From Acetobacteraceae bacterium (GTDB lineage Bacteria; Pseudomonadota; Alphaproteobacteria; Acetobacterales; Acetobacteraceae): a DNA stretch of 58,119 nt. The DNA is taken from NCBI GenBank assembly GCA_947475245.1, contig CANJLW010000029.1, forward strand, positions 1-58,119. Reading direction: 5' to 3'. The notes below the pieces were generated by a model. That model did not search any database and was not told the DNA's origin. It was given only the letters and a program-made list of their open reading frames with translations. Both the position numbers and the translations under genes were made by a program. Shown one piece after another: positions 7,985-18,596 of this stretch. Numbering within the stretch: the first letter of the stretch is position 1; every line of letters starts with the position of its first letter.

Positions 7985-7994
7985 GATGCTCGCT

Positions 7995-8588
7995 ATGAGC
8001 ACCGAAACAAACGCCCCCCATGACTCCGCGTCGTCCGCCCCCGAAACGGGTGCCGAGACGGCAGATACCAACCTTACCCCGGAGCAAGTGATGCAGGCCG
8101 CAACCGACCGCATTGCCGCGCTGGAGGCAGAACTCTCTGAAATGAAGGACCGCTGGATGCGTTCGGAGGCGGAAAACGCCAACGTACGTGCCCGCGCCAA
8201 GCGTGACGCCGACGACGCCCGCCAGTACGCGGTCCAGAAATTCGCCACGGATGTGGTGGAAGCGGCGGAAAACCTGAAGCGCGGCATCGACAGTCTGCCG
8301 CCGGCGTCGGACGACCAGCCGCCGATCCTGACGAAGGTACGCGACGGGCTGGAAGGTGTGGAACGCAGCTTCATCGGCCTGTTGGAGCGGAACGGCATCA
8401 AGAAAGCCGACCCGGTGGGTCAGGCCTTCGATCCCAACCTGCATCAGGCGATGGCGGAACAGGAATCCGCCGAACACAAGCCCGGTACGGTCATGCAGGC
8501 CTGGACCGCGTGCTGGACTCTGAATGGCCGCTTGCTGCGCCCGGCCATGGTCGTCGTCGCGAAAGCGGCGGGCGGCGACCCGGCGTAG
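7995..8588 (+). CDS. grpE: Nucleotide exchange factor GrpE
   Basis: Cochaperone that releases ADP from DnaK. The 197-residue protein has an acidic, low-complexity N-terminus. A long helix (about 30-95, LTPEQVMQAATDRIAALEAELSEMKDRW then RAKRDADDARQYAVQKFATD) forms the dimer. The C-terminal beta domain has NGIKKADPVGQAFDPNLHQAM and PGTVMQAWTACWTLNGRLLRPAMVVVAK. An in-frame ATG at 7986 would add three residues; neither start has a clear Shine-Dalgarno sequence. It lies 99 bases after hrcA and 148 bases before dnaK. Confidence 0.97.
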   Translation: MSTETNAPHDSASSAPETGAETADTNLTPEQVMQAATDRIAALEAELSEMKDRWMRSEAENANVRARAKRDADDARQYAVQKFATDVVEAAENLKRGIDSLPPASDDQPPILTKVRDGLEGVERSFIGLLERNGIKKADPVGQAFDPNLHQAMAEQESAEHKPGTVMQAWTACWTLNGRLLRPAMVVVAKAAGGDPA

Positions 8589-8637
8589 GGATTTCCGAAC
8601 ATCTTGCGAAAAAACCGCGCCGCGTTCCGCTGACACC

Positions 8638-8666
8638 CTTGCCCCGCGCGGCGACGCCTCATACAT
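8638..8666 (+). promoter_or_regulatory. Possible sigma-32-type promoter of dnaK
   Basis: CTTG at 8638-8641, an 18-base spacer, then CATACAT at 8660-8666, about 70 bases ahead of the dnaK start. The spacer length is the same as in the candidate before grpE, which supports both weakly. No CIRCE inverted repeat is present in this gap. Confidence 0.35.
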
Positions 8667-8736
8667 CCTGACTATTCCCACGTAGGGACCTCCGCGGTGC
8701 TTCGGGCCGCCTGGGTCCGCTAGAAGGAGCTATCTT

Positions 8737-10662
<1,926 letters not shown>

Positions 10663-10690
10663 CGACTCAGGCTGATTGGCGATGGCGTAC

Positions 10691-10721
10691 CGCGCTCGTG
10701 CTTCTTCGGAAGCCGAGCGCG
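10691..10721 (+). terminator. UUCG-capped hairpin between dnaK and dnaJ
   Basis: CGCGCTCG (10691-10698) pairs with CGAGCGCG (10714-10721); after a single bulged T, GCTTC (10700-10704) pairs with GAAGC (10709-10713), closed by a C-UUCG-G tetraloop, one of the most stable RNA caps. The following bases (TTGTGCGTTTTA) are only partly T-rich, so it is more likely a partial terminator or RNase barrier that keeps dnaJ output below dnaK. Confidence 0.6.
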
Positions 10722-10763
10722 TTGTGCGTTTTACGGTGGGGTCTGACGCAATAAAGGGCTGAG

Positions 10764-11903
10764 ATGGCCAAGCAGGATTTCTATGCCACGCTGGGCGTGG
10801 CCCGCGACGCGAGCGCCGATGATCTGAAAAAGGCGTATCGCAAACTCGCGATGCAGTTTCATCCCGATCGTAATCCGGGAGACAAGCAGGCGGAGGCCAA
10901 GTTCAAGGAAGTCAACGAGGCCTACGAGGTCTTGAAGGACGACCAGAAGCGCGGTGCCTACGATCGTTATGGGCATGCGGCGTTCGAGCAGGGTGGGCCG
11001 GGCGGCGGCGGCGGTTTTGACTTCTCCGCCAGTGGCGACCTCGGCGGTATCTTTGACCAGATGTTCGGCGACTTCATGGGCAATCGCCGGGGCGGCGGTC
11101 GCACGCGGACCGGCGCGGATATTCAGCAGGCGGTCGAGATTTCGTTGGAAGAGGCTTTCGCGGGCGTGAAGGTCGATCTACGCGTCGCGACCCGCGTCAC
11201 CTGTGAGCAGTGCCTGGGCTCCGGTTCCGAGGACAAGGGCCGAGCGGCGGATACCTGCGGCACGTGTCAGGGCGCGGGCAAGGTGCGGGCGCAGCAGGGC
11301 TTTTTCCTGATCGAGCGTACGTGCCCGACCTGCGGCGGTCAGGGGCGTGTCGTGCGCAACCCGTGTCGTGTTTGCCGTGGTTCCGGCACGTCGCAGCGGG
11401 ATCGGACCTTGCAGGTTCCCATTCCCGCGGGGGTGGAGAACGGCACGCGCATTCGTCTGACCGGAGAGGGCGAGGCCGGTGGGCAGGGTGCGCAGAACGG
11501 TGATTTGTATGTGCATGTTGCCGTCCGCGCGCATTCGTTTTTTCAGCGGGAGCAGGCCAATATTCTGATGCGCGTGCCGCTGCGCATGACTCAGGCCGCC
11601 TTGGGTGGAGAGATCGAGGTTCCCGTCATCGACGGGTCAAAGGCCAAGGTTAAGATCCCGGCGGGCACGCAATCGGGCGATCAGTTCCGGCTGCGGGGCA
11701 AGGGTTTCTCTGTGCTGCGCAATCCGGCGCGGGGCGACATGTTCATTCAGGTCGCCGTTGAGACTCCGCAAAACCTGACGGCCAAGCAGCGGGAACTGCT
11801 GGAGCAGTTCGACACGGAAGGCCGGAAGGATGCGAAGGGCAGCCCGGAGAATGAGGGCTTCTTTGCCAAGGTAAAGGAGTTCTTTGAGGGCGGACGGAGT
11901 TAG
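10764..11903 (+). CDS. dnaJ: Chaperone protein DnaJ (Hsp40)
   Basis: Cochaperone that delivers substrates to DnaK and triggers ATP hydrolysis. The 379-residue protein has a J domain (about 4-68, with the essential HPD in [11 protein letters not shown]) and a Gly/Phe-rich linker. The zinc-binding domain has four CxxCxGxG motifs ([32 protein letters not shown]), and the C-terminal substrate-binding domains follow. AAAGGG at 10753-10758 is the ribosome site. It is the last gene of the heat-shock block and convergent with the amidohydrolase gene. Confidence 0.99.
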   Translation: MAKQDFYATLGVARDASADDLKKAYRKLAMQFHPDRNPGDKQAEAKFKEVNEAYEVLKDDQKRGAYDRYGHAAFEQGGPGGGGGFDFSASGDLGGIFDQMFGDFMGNRRGGGRTRTGADIQQAVEISLEEAFAGVKVDLRVATRVTCEQCLGSGSEDKGRAADTCGTCQGAGKVRAQQGFFLIERTCPTCGGQGRVVRNPCRVCRGSGTSQRDRTLQVPIPAGVENGTRIRLTGEGEAGGQGAQNGDLYVHVAVRAHSFFQREQANILMRVPLRMTQAALGGEIEVPVIDGSKAKVKIPAGTQSGDQFRLRGKGFSVLRNPARGDMFIQVAVETPQNLTAKQRELLEQFDTEGRKDAKGSPENEGFFAKVKEFFEGGRS

Positions 11904-11925
11904 GATTCGCCGGATCGGGGCGCGG

Positions 11926-11950
11926 GCCGGCCTGTCGCAAGACAGCCGGC
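11926..11950. terminator. GCAA-capped hairpin between dnaJ and amidohydrolase
   Basis: GCCGG (11926-11930) pairs with CCGGC (11946-11950), and CTGTC (11932-11936) pairs with GACAG (11941-11945), with one bulged C and a GCAA (GNRA) tetraloop. It lies between two convergent genes and is probably a bidirectional 3-prime end. No T-run follows. Confidence 0.5.
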
Positions 11951-11970
11951 ACCGCGTCGTCCAGGGCGGT

Positions 11971-13080
11971 CTATAGGTCCTGACCGTATAGCTTCAGCGC
12001 GTTGTTCAGGAAGAAGTCGCGCTTCTTCTGCTCATTGATCGGCATCGGCAGGACCTGCGCGGGGTCGTCGTAGTCCCAATGCGGGTAATCGGTTGCGAAC
12101 AGCAGCCGGTCCCAACCGATCCAATCGATGGCGTCGATCACTTGCTCCCGCTTGGCGGGTTCTTCCATCGGCTGTGTCGTCAGCCAAATATGATCATGGA
12201 TATATTCGCTCGGCAGACGCTTCAGATGCGGTGTTTCGACCTTGAGTCGGTTCCACAGCTTGTCCAAGCGCCACGCGAGCGACGGCACCCAGGCGAAACC
12301 GGCCTCGATCAAGACCAGACGAAGCGCGGGGATACGTTCGAAAACGCCCTCGATCACCATGGAGGTCATGAAGGTTTGGCAGGACTGCGCGTGCCCGACC
12401 ATGTCCTCGATATAGTATGACGGCCAGCCGGAGCCGCTGACGGGGTAGCCGCCAAAGCCGAAGGCGTGCACGCCGATCGGCAGGCCGGCCGCGGCGGCGG
12501 CTTCGTAGACTTTCCAGTAGCGCTTCTGGCCAGGTGGTTCGGCGGTCCGGTTCAGCAGCAGCACCTGCACGAAGTGCGGATCGGCGGCGTAGCGTTCGAT
12601 TTCCTTGACCGCGACGTCGGCGTCTTCGAACGGGACGACGATGGAACCTTTCAGGCGCGGCTCCGGCAGCAACCACTCATTCAAAATCCATTCATTCATT
12701 CCTCGGCAGACCGCGGCGCCGAATTCCCGGTTCTGATAGGCCTGACCGTTGTCGCCGGTGGGGTTCAGGATGCCGAGGACGCAGTTATTCTCGTCGAGAA
12801 GCTGCTTTTGCATGAAGGAAAGCGAACTGCCGGGACGTCCGCCATCCGGCGGCCAGGCGTCTCGACGGGAGGCATTGGGCTGTCCCTTGGGGTAGGCGGG
12901 GCCGGCCTGATAGGCTTGCCGAGGGCGGGAGCCGAACATCTGCATATGCTCGATCCAGCGCTTCTCCATGTATGGGTGCAACACCTTGTCGTTGCTGCGC
13001 TGCGGATGGATGTCGCAATCGGCGGTCGCCAATTTGGATGCGTTCTGCAGCGTTGGGCGCGGTGTGACCTGAACATTCAT
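11971..13080 (-). CDS. Amidohydrolase family 2 metal-dependent hydrolase
   Basis: A 369-residue TIM-barrel hydrolase or decarboxylase of the amidohydrolase-2 group. Visible metal-site elements are DCDIHP near residue 22, VHAFGFGG (about 200) and FATDYPHWD (about 335, the conserved Asp). Such enzymes decarboxylate aromatic acids or hydrolyse cyclic amides in the cytoplasm; the substrate is not predictable. It lacks a signal peptide and stands alone, convergent with dnaJ and 97 bases downstream of the transglycosylase gene on the same strand. A second, shorter member of the family is at 45786-46613. Confidence 0.88.
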   Translation of the reverse strand: MNVQVTPRPTLQNASKLATADCDIHPQRSNDKVLHPYMEKRWIEHMQMFGSRPRQAYQAGPAYPKGQPNASRRDAWPPDGGRPGSSLSFMQKQLLDENNCVLGILNPTGDNGQAYQNREFGAAVCRGMNEWILNEWLLPEPRLKGSIVVPFEDADVAVKEIERYAADPHFVQVLLLNRTAEPPGQKRYWKVYEAAAAAGLPIGVHAFGFGGYPVSGSGWPSYYIEDMVGHAQSCQTFMTSMVIEGVFERIPALRLVLIEAGFAWVPSLAWRLDKLWNRLKVETPHLKRLPSEYIHDHIWLTTQPMEEPAKREQVIDAIDWIGWDRLLFATDYPHWDYDDPAQVLPMPINEQKKRDFFLNNALKLYGQDL

Positions 13081-13177
13081 GGCACGGCCTCCATCACGCG
13101 GGCCGGATGGTCCGCTTATTTTCGGGCGGGAGCATACCTTTATTTGTCACACATTGCCAGCGGAGCGTGGCGATGCG

Positions 13178-13993
13178 TCACGGCGCGATCTGCCGACCCC
13201 TGACCAGATTGTTGAAGAACCCGCCCTGCGCGCCTGTCGGCCCGACCGGCGCTTTCGTGGGCGTGATGACGGGTGGGGGGATGCGCGCCGTCATGACCGG
13301 CATGGCGCGATACGACATCAGATCGCGCCCCGGCGTCGTCGGTCCGACCGCGCCCGCGGCCGCCACGGGGAAGGCGTCGCGCATGACCGAGCCTCGGTTC
13401 GGCATCATCCCCGGGCCCGAGGCCAACGGAGATGGGGCGGGGTTACGCTGTTCCTCCGGCCATACCGCCAGAACTTTGCGGCGATAGTCTTCCCCCCGCT
13501 CCGGCGTGGCGGAGTGATACATCCCGACGGCGCGGGGCCAGTCGCGGGTTTGACCGTAAAGCTGGTTCAGGAACCGAGCCGCATAGGCCGCATTGGTGGT
13601 AGGGTCGAACGCCTGTTCCAGGCCGGCGAAGGCATCGGGGTGATGATGCAGGTTCACTTGCATGCAGCCGACATCGATGGAGCGTATGCCGCGCGCCTGT
13701 AACGCGCGGACGGCTTCGATCGCCTGGGATCGCGTGTCGAAGAAGCTGCCCTGGCCTTCCGCGTTGATGGTCCAGGGCCATGGGTTCCAGGCACCCGTCG
13801 TCTGGTCCTTGCGTCCGCTTTCGATCCGGCCGATCGCGGCCAGCAGATTGGGCGGGATCGCCTGCGCGCGTTCCGCCGCGGCGATCGCGGGTCGGCAGAG
13901 CGATCCCGGCGGCGCGGAGAGGGCGACGGGCGCGGCCGAAGCGGCGCAAACCGGCAGAAGCAAAGCGATCGACAGAGGCAGGAACCGGCGCAT
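13178..13993 (-). CDS. Lytic transglycosylase, SLT-type, secreted
   Basis: A 271-residue exported murein-cleaving enzyme. The signal peptide is residues 1-20 (LPLSIALLLPVCAASAAP). The SLT domain (about 45-180) has the catalytic Glu in IGRIESGR and the supporting motifs DVGCMQVN and AVGMYHSATPERGEDYR. The last 90 residues are Pro/Gly/Ala-rich and probably disordered. Such proteins make local openings in peptidoglycan, often for secretion or conjugation machines, but no such system is nearby. It is divergent from the liv operon. Confidence 0.88.
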   Translation of the reverse strand: MRRFLPLSIALLLPVCAASAAPVALSAPPGSLCRPAIAAAERAQAIPPNLLAAIGRIESGRKDQTTGAWNPWPWTINAEGQGSFFDTRSQAIEAVRALQARGIRSIDVGCMQVNLHHHPDAFAGLEQAFDPTTNAAYAARFLNQLYGQTRDWPRAVGMYHSATPERGEDYRRKVLAVWPEEQRNPAPSPLASGPGMMPNRGSVMRDAFPVAAAGAVGPTTPGRDLMSYRAMPVMTARIPPPVITPTKAPVGPTGAQGGFFNNLVRGRQIAP

Positions 13994-14109
13994 CCGGACA
14001 CCCTTACCGATGAGGGTGAATTCTTCGTTAACAAGAGGTACGGACGAGGGCGATTTTTCAATGCTGCAATGCGAAATATCGCTTGCATGCGAATGATCGG
14101 TGGGCTAAG

Positions 14110-14210
14110 TTCTTCTTCAGCAGCAAGGCGGTCACTGATCGCACTGTTTGCTTTCTTGGACGTTTCCTCCCTAAACTTGGCGGTGCCCCTCGGGGCGCCG
14201 CCACTTTTTT
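14110..14210 (+). ncRNA. Candidate short RNA with unpaired CCUCCC tract and terminator
   Basis: A terminator at 14179-14210 on plus has no protein gene in front of it, so it must end either a leader or a small RNA. The segment just before the terminator stem carries UUUCCUCCCU, the kind of exposed anti-Shine-Dalgarno sequence used by several alphaproteobacterial trans-acting RNAs that repress transporter mRNAs. The 5-prime end is a guess. Confidence 0.3.
14179..14210 (+). terminator. Intrinsic terminator upstream of livK
   Basis: GGCGGTGCCCC (14179-14189) pairs with GGGGCGCCGCC (14192-14202), 11 pairs with one G-T wobble and a two-base apex that would open to a small loop. It is followed by AC and TTTTTT (14205-14210). 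This is the best rho-independent terminator in the window. Confidence 0.8.
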
Positions 14211-14299
14211 GCCTATTTAGCTTCATTGACTTCCCCCCCGAAGCGCTGCGACACTTCTCGCAACGCAGAGTGGCGCAAACAGCGTCCAGGGAGGAAAAT

Positions 14300-15547
14300 A
14301 TGATGCCGTTCGTCCGGCAAATTGCCGCCAGCGCCTTCGCCTTGACCGCGTTATGCCTCGGGCAGGTTGCCCATGCCCAAGGTACAATCAAAATCGGCTA
14401 CGTCGATCCGCTGTCCGGCGCATTTGCGCAGCAGGGCGACGCCAGCCTTAAACATTTTGCGTATCTGTTTGACCGGGTGAACGCGGAAAATCCGCCCCTC
14501 GGCAAAAAGTTTGAGATCGTTCCCTACGACAGCAAGCTGCAGCCGAACGAAGCGCTGATCGCGTTGAAGAGCGTCACCGATCAGAACATCCCGTTCATCA
14601 TGCACTGCGCCGGCTCGAACGTTGCCGCCGCGTTGATCGACGGTGTCGCCAAGCACAATGCGCGCAATCCCGACAATCGCGTGATCTATCTGAACTGCGG
14701 CGCGTTGGCGTCCGACCTGACCAACGAAAAATGCGATTTCTGGCATTTCCGCTTTGACGCCAACACCGGCATGCGCGCCGAGACATTGGTGCGCGGCCTG
14801 CCGAAGACGCTGCAAAGCGTCTATGTGCTGAACCAGGATTATCTGTTCGGTCAGACGCTGCAGAAAGAAACCAAGGACTTCCTCGCGAAGCTGCGGCCCG
14901 ACATCAAGATCGTCGGCGAGGAGTTGATTCCCCTCGGCAAGGTCAAGGATTTCTCCCCCTACATCTCCAAGATCAAGGCTTCGGGCGCGCAGGCGTTGAT
15001 CACGGGCAATTGGGGACCTGACCTGAACCTGATGATGAAGGCCGGCGCGGATGCCGGGTTCGAACTCGATTATTACACCTATCTGGCGCACGTCGTCGGC
15101 GGCGCGACCGCGGTCGGCGCGACGGGGGAAAACCGGCTTTACACGGTGACGGAATTCCACCCCAACGTTCCGGTCGAGCAGAAGAGCGTCGAAGGGGAGA
15201 AGTTCGTCACGGAATGGCGGAAGAACCACGACTTCGACCTGTTCCAGATGAACAACTACGTGCTGCTGACCATGCTCGCCAAGGCGATCAACAAGGCCAG
15301 CACGACGGATGCCTATAAGGTCGCCTTGGCGTTGGAAGATATTACCGCTAAGGACCCGCTGGGTCACGATTATCGGATGCGCAAGGAAGATCACCAGCTT
15401 CTGGAGCCTCTGTATGCGTCGAAATTCACCAAGGATGTGAAGTACGACTCCGAGAAAACAGGTCTGGGCTGGAAAACCGTCGCGGCGGTTGAAGGCAAGG
15501 ATCTGGACCAGCCGACCACTTGCAAGATGAAGCGTCCCGCGTCCTAA
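14300..15547 (+). CDS. livK: Branched-chain amino-acid type ABC substrate-binding protein
   Basis: The periplasmic binding protein of the importer encoded by the next four genes. The 415-residue product begins with a signal peptide (FVRQIAASAFALTALCLGQ, cleaved near AHAQ). It then has the type-I binding fold: IKIGYVDPLSGAFAQQG, later VYVLNQDYLFGQ and ALITGNWGPDLNLMMK. AGGGAGGAA directly before the ATG at 14300 decides the start; an in-frame frame extends upstream to 14069 but has no such site. The ligand may be any branched-chain amino acid, amide or aromatic acid. See the leader entry for possible translational control. Confidence 0.93.
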   Translation: MMPFVRQIAASAFALTALCLGQVAHAQGTIKIGYVDPLSGAFAQQGDASLKHFAYLFDRVNAENPPLGKKFEIVPYDSKLQPNEALIALKSVTDQNIPFIMHCAGSNVAAALIDGVAKHNARNPDNRVIYLNCGALASDLTNEKCDFWHFRFDANTGMRAETLVRGLPKTLQSVYVLNQDYLFGQTLQKETKDFLAKLRPDIKIVGEELIPLGKVKDFSPYISKIKASGAQALITGNWGPDLNLMMKAGADAGFELDYYTYLAHVVGGATAVGATGENRLYTVTEFHPNVPVEQKSVEGEKFVTEWRKNHDFDLFQMNNYVLLTMLAKAINKASTTDAYKVALALEDITAKDPLGHDYRMRKEDHQLLEPLYASKFTKDVKYDSEKTGLGWKTVAAVEGKDLDQPTTCKMKRPAS

Positions 15548-15580
15548 AACCAACACTGAGCCTGTCCAGGATACGTCTGA

Positions 15581-16528
15581 ATGGAAATCGTAATCGTCTC
15601 GCTCCTGAATGGGCTCGTTTACGGCATGTTGCTTTTCATGCTGGCAAGCGGGCTCACCCTGATCTTCTCAATGATGGGTGTGCTGAACTTCGCCCACGCC
15701 AGCGTATGGATGCTGGGTGCCTACTTCGCCTACGAGGTCAGCCGTTTCATCGGCTTCCTGCCGGCGCTGATCATCGCGCCGCTGCTGTGCGCGGCGGTTG
15801 GCGCGGCGATCGAGGTCTGGGGTTTGCGGCGCGTCCATCACAATGGGCACGTCGCGGAACTGCTGTTCACCTTCGGGTTGGTGTTCATTATCCAACGCAG
15901 CGTGCAAATGATCTGGGGCATGTTGCCGATGCCCTATCGGGTGCCCGCCGCGCTGGATTTCCCGCTGTTCACCATCTATGGGGCGAATTTTCCGGCCTAT
16001 CGCGGCTTCATGCTGTTCATCTCGGCACTGATGCTGCTGGCGATCTGGCTGATGCTCAAAAAGACCCGCATCGGTTTGATCATTCAGGGCGCGTTGACGC
16101 ATCCGAACATGGTGAGCTCGCTGGGGCATAACGTGCCGCTGGTCTTCACCACCGTCTTCGCCGGCGGCTGCGGCCTTGCCGGTCTGGCCGGCGTGATCGG
16201 CGGCAACTATCTGGTGACCGAGTCCAGTATGGCCGACGCGATGGGACCCATCGTATTCGTGGTCGTGGTGTTCGGCGGCCTGGGATCGTTGGGCGGCTGC
16301 TTCATCGCCTCGATCCTGATGGGCATGATCCAGACCTTCGCGGTGGTGATCGATGCCTCCATTGGCGACGTTTTGAAGCCGATCGGCATCGCGCTGTCGT
16401 CCGAAACACTGTTGGGTGAAATCCTGACCGTGCCGATGGCGCGTATCGGGCCGTTGTTGCCCTACCTTCTGATGGTCTTCATCCTCTTGTTCCGGCCACG
16501 TGGCCTCATGGGAACCCGCGATACATGA
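15581..16528 (+). CDS. livH: Branched-chain amino-acid type ABC permease LivH
   Basis: A 315-residue inner-membrane permease with about eight hydrophobic segments. The N-terminus is LNGLVYGMLLFMLASGLTLI and the family marker LNFAHASVWMLGAY follows. The cytoplasmic coupling segment includes GALTHPNMVSSLGHNVP, and VVVVFGGLGSLGGCFIASIL lies near the C-terminus. It pairs with LivM to form the pore. The stop overlaps the livM start in an ATGA, so the two are translationally coupled. Confidence 0.95.
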   Translation: MEIVIVSLLNGLVYGMLLFMLASGLTLIFSMMGVLNFAHASVWMLGAYFAYEVSRFIGFLPALIIAPLLCAAVGAAIEVWGLRRVHHNGHVAELLFTFGLVFIIQRSVQMIWGMLPMPYRVPAALDFPLFTIYGANFPAYRGFMLFISALMLLAIWLMLKKTRIGLIIQGALTHPNMVSSLGHNVPLVFTTVFAGGCGLAGLAGVIGGNYLVTESSMADAMGPIVFVVVVFGGLGSLGGCFIASILMGMIQTFAVVIDASIGDVLKPIGIALSSETLLGEILTVPMARIGPLLPYLLMVFILLFRPRGLMGTRDT

Positions 16529-17847
16529 GCACCACCCTTCGTGCCGGCGCGATGCCGGCGCCTCGTTCGTCCCTGGTTGGTCCGATCTTTCGGATTTTCC
16601 TGATCTTTGCCTTGTGCATGGCCTTGCCGTGGCTGTTCTACAACTACACGACCGGTCGCCATTCCGGCTTCATGCTGACCATGTTCAGTCAGATGGGTAT
16701 GATGGCGATCTTCGCGCTGTCGTACAACATGCTGATGGGCCAGGCCGGTCTGCTGTCGTTCGGCCATGCGGTCTTCTTCGGACTGGGCGGGTACTTCTGT
16801 ATCCATCTGCTGACCGCCGCCGGCGGCGGCAGCCTGCCGGTGCCGTTGGAGATTCTGCCCCTGATCGCGGGCCTGTGCTCCATGCTGGTCGCGATCGTCT
16901 TCGGCTATATGGCCACGCGGCAGCGCGCGACCGCCTTTGCCATGATCACCATGGGCATCGGTGAACTGGTCGCCACCGCCGCGGTCATGTTCCACGCCTT
17001 CTTCGGCGGTGAAGGCGGCGTCAGCAGCGATCGCATGATCGATCGCAGCCTGTTCGGCCTGACCTATTCCCAGGGCGTGCAGGTCTATTATCTGATCGTC
17101 GCGTGGTCGTTCATCTCGATTCTGGCGATGCTCTATCTGACCACAACGCCGCTGGGTCGCATGGCCAATGCCTGCCGCGATAACTACGAGCGCGCGCAGT
17201 TCATGGGCTACGATCCGAAGTTCGTGCGCTTCATTCAGTTCGCCCTGTCCGGCCTGTTCGCCGGCATCGCGGGCGGTTTGTCGGCGATCACCTACGAAAT
17301 CGTGACCTTCGACTCGGTATCCGGCGCCTTGTCGGCGAACGCCCTGTTGATGGTGTTCATCGGCGGCACCAACGCCTTTGGCGGGCCGATCCTGGGCGCG
17401 GTGTTGATCACCTTGATGCAGAGCGGCGTGAGCCTGATCTCCAACTCCTGGCTGGTTTATGTCGGCGTGCTGTTCATCGGCATGGTGACCTTTGCCCCGG
17501 CCGGTCTGGCCGGGCTGATCGCGATGCACAGCCCGCTGCAACAGGCCGGACGGCTCAAGCCGCTGATCGTGCCGTATATCCGGATCGTCGTGCCGGGATT
17601 GGTCACGCTGATCGGCTTTGTCGGGGTCGTGGAACTGCTGTCGTTCAAGACCATCGGGGCCGCGCAAGGCAAGAAGCTGGTCCTGTTCGGGAATCCGATC
17701 GACGCGACCACCGCCCAACCCTGGTTGATCGTCACCGGCATGTTCTTGCTGGGCGGTCTGTGGCTGTGGCGCGAGGGCCGTTGGTTCCATACTTTGTGGG
17801 AAGCGATGATGGCCGACCTTAAACCGAAGAAGGGGGCCGCGCAGTGA
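16525..17847 (+). CDS. livM: Branched-chain amino-acid type ABC permease LivM
   Basis: A 440-residue second permease. The core has the expected GMMAIFALSYNMLMGQAGLL and SFGHAVFFGLGGYF motifs and the coupling region ACRDNYERAQFMGYDPKFVR. It is longer than a basic LivM: two further membrane segments (about 345-375 and 395-415) follow the core, ending in a short cytoplasmic Lys-rich tail. Start and stop overlap livH (ATGA) and livG (GTGA), giving one coupled operon. Confidence 0.95.
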   Translation: MSTTLRAGAMPAPRSSLVGPIFRIFLIFALCMALPWLFYNYTTGRHSGFMLTMFSQMGMMAIFALSYNMLMGQAGLLSFGHAVFFGLGGYFCIHLLTAAGGGSLPVPLEILPLIAGLCSMLVAIVFGYMATRQRATAFAMITMGIGELVATAAVMFHAFFGGEGGVSSDRMIDRSLFGLTYSQGVQVYYLIVAWSFISILAMLYLTTTPLGRMANACRDNYERAQFMGYDPKFVRFIQFALSGLFAGIAGGLSAITYEIVTFDSVSGALSANALLMVFIGGTNAFGGPILGAVLITLMQSGVSLISNSWLVYVGVLFIGMVTFAPAGLAGLIAMHSPLQQAGRLKPLIVPYIRIVVPGLVTLIGFVGVVELLSFKTIGAAQGKKLVLFGNPIDATTAQPWLIVTGMFLLGGLWLWREGRWFHTLWEAMMADLKPKKGAAQ

Positions 17848-18596
17848 CCGAAGCCGCCATTCGTCTGAACGACGTTCGCAAGCAATTCGGCAATACCGAG
17901 ATCATCCGCGGCGTCACCCTCGATATCGTCAAGGGTGAGCGTCACGCGATCATCGGCCCGAACGGTGCCGGCAAGACGACGCTGTTCAACCTGATCAGCG
18001 GCCGGTTTCCGATCACCAGCGGTGAGATCAGCCTGAACGGCCAGCGTATCGACGCCTTGCCGCCGCATCTGATCAAGCGCCGCGGGCTGTCGCGCAGCTT
18101 CCAGATCACCTCGATCTATCCGCGTCTCTCGACGTTCGAGAATCTGCGCTGCGCGCTGCTCTGGAACCAGGGCTACAAATACTCCTTCTGGCACACGCTT
18201 TCGCGCCAGAAGGAACTCAACGCCGCCGCCGAACACCTCCTTGAGGAAATCAACCTGACTGCTCGTCGGGACGTGCCGGCCGGGTTGCTCGCGTATGCCG
18301 AACAGCGGGCGCTCGAGATCGGTATGACGGTGGCGGGCGATGCCACGGTCATCCTGCTCGACGAGCCGACCGCCGGCATGAGCCACAGCGAAACCGATTA
18401 CGCGGTCGCGCTGATCCATCGCATGACCGAGGGGCGGACGCTGTTGATGGTGGAGCATGACATGAAGGTTGTGTTCGATCTGGCGAACACGATTTCGGTC
18501 GTGGTCTACGGTCAGGTGATCGCGTCCGGGAAACCGACGGAAATCCGCGCCAACCGCGCCGTTCAGGAAGCCTATCTGGGGGCGTTGGAGGCCTGA
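17844..18596 (+). CDS. livG: Branched-chain amino-acid type ABC ATPase LivG
   Basis: A 250-residue ATP-binding subunit. Walker A is [12 protein letters not shown], the Q-loop is in [11 protein letters not shown], Walker B is [12 protein letters not shown] and the switch His is in [12 protein letters not shown]. The signature region reads [14 protein letters not shown], in which the usual LSYGEQR form is altered to LAYAEQR. It starts with GTG overlapping the livM stop. It works with LivF as the ATPase pair. Confidence 0.95.
   Translation: MTEAAIRLNDVRKQFGNTEIIRGVTLDIVKGERHAIIGPNGAGKTTLFNLISGRFPITSGEISLNGQRIDALPPHLIKRRGLSRSFQITSIYPRLSTFENLRCALLWNQGYKYSFWHTLSRQKELNAAAEHLLEEINLTARRDVPAGLLAYAEQRALEIGMTVAGDATVILLDEPTAGMSHSETDYAVALIHRMTEGRTLLMVEHDMKVVFDLANTISVVVYGQVIASGKPTEIRANRAVQEAYLGALEA

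Larger units (their letters stand above)
13994..14299 (+). promoter_or_regulatory. 306-base leader region of the liv operon with anti-SD tract
   Basis: This gap between the divergent transglycosylase and livK genes holds no convincing gene. It contains TTTCCTCCCT at 14163-14172, an exact 10-base complement of the livK ribosome-site region AGGGAGGAAA (14288-14297). An intrinsic terminator follows the tract at 14179-14210. The plus-strand RNA could therefore either mask the livK ribosome site or stop early. No clear promoter could be assigned. Confidence 0.45.

Noticed and set aside
6551-8736. CIRCE operator for HrcA in the heat-shock block
   Set aside because: No TTAGCACTC/GAGTGCTAA-like inverted repeat is present in the hrcA, grpE or dnaK leader regions.
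14069-14299. N-terminal extension of livK
   Set aside because: The frame is open upstream, but it would read through the terminator and put a second hydrophobic stretch before a normal signal peptide; AGGGAGGAA marks the start at 14300.
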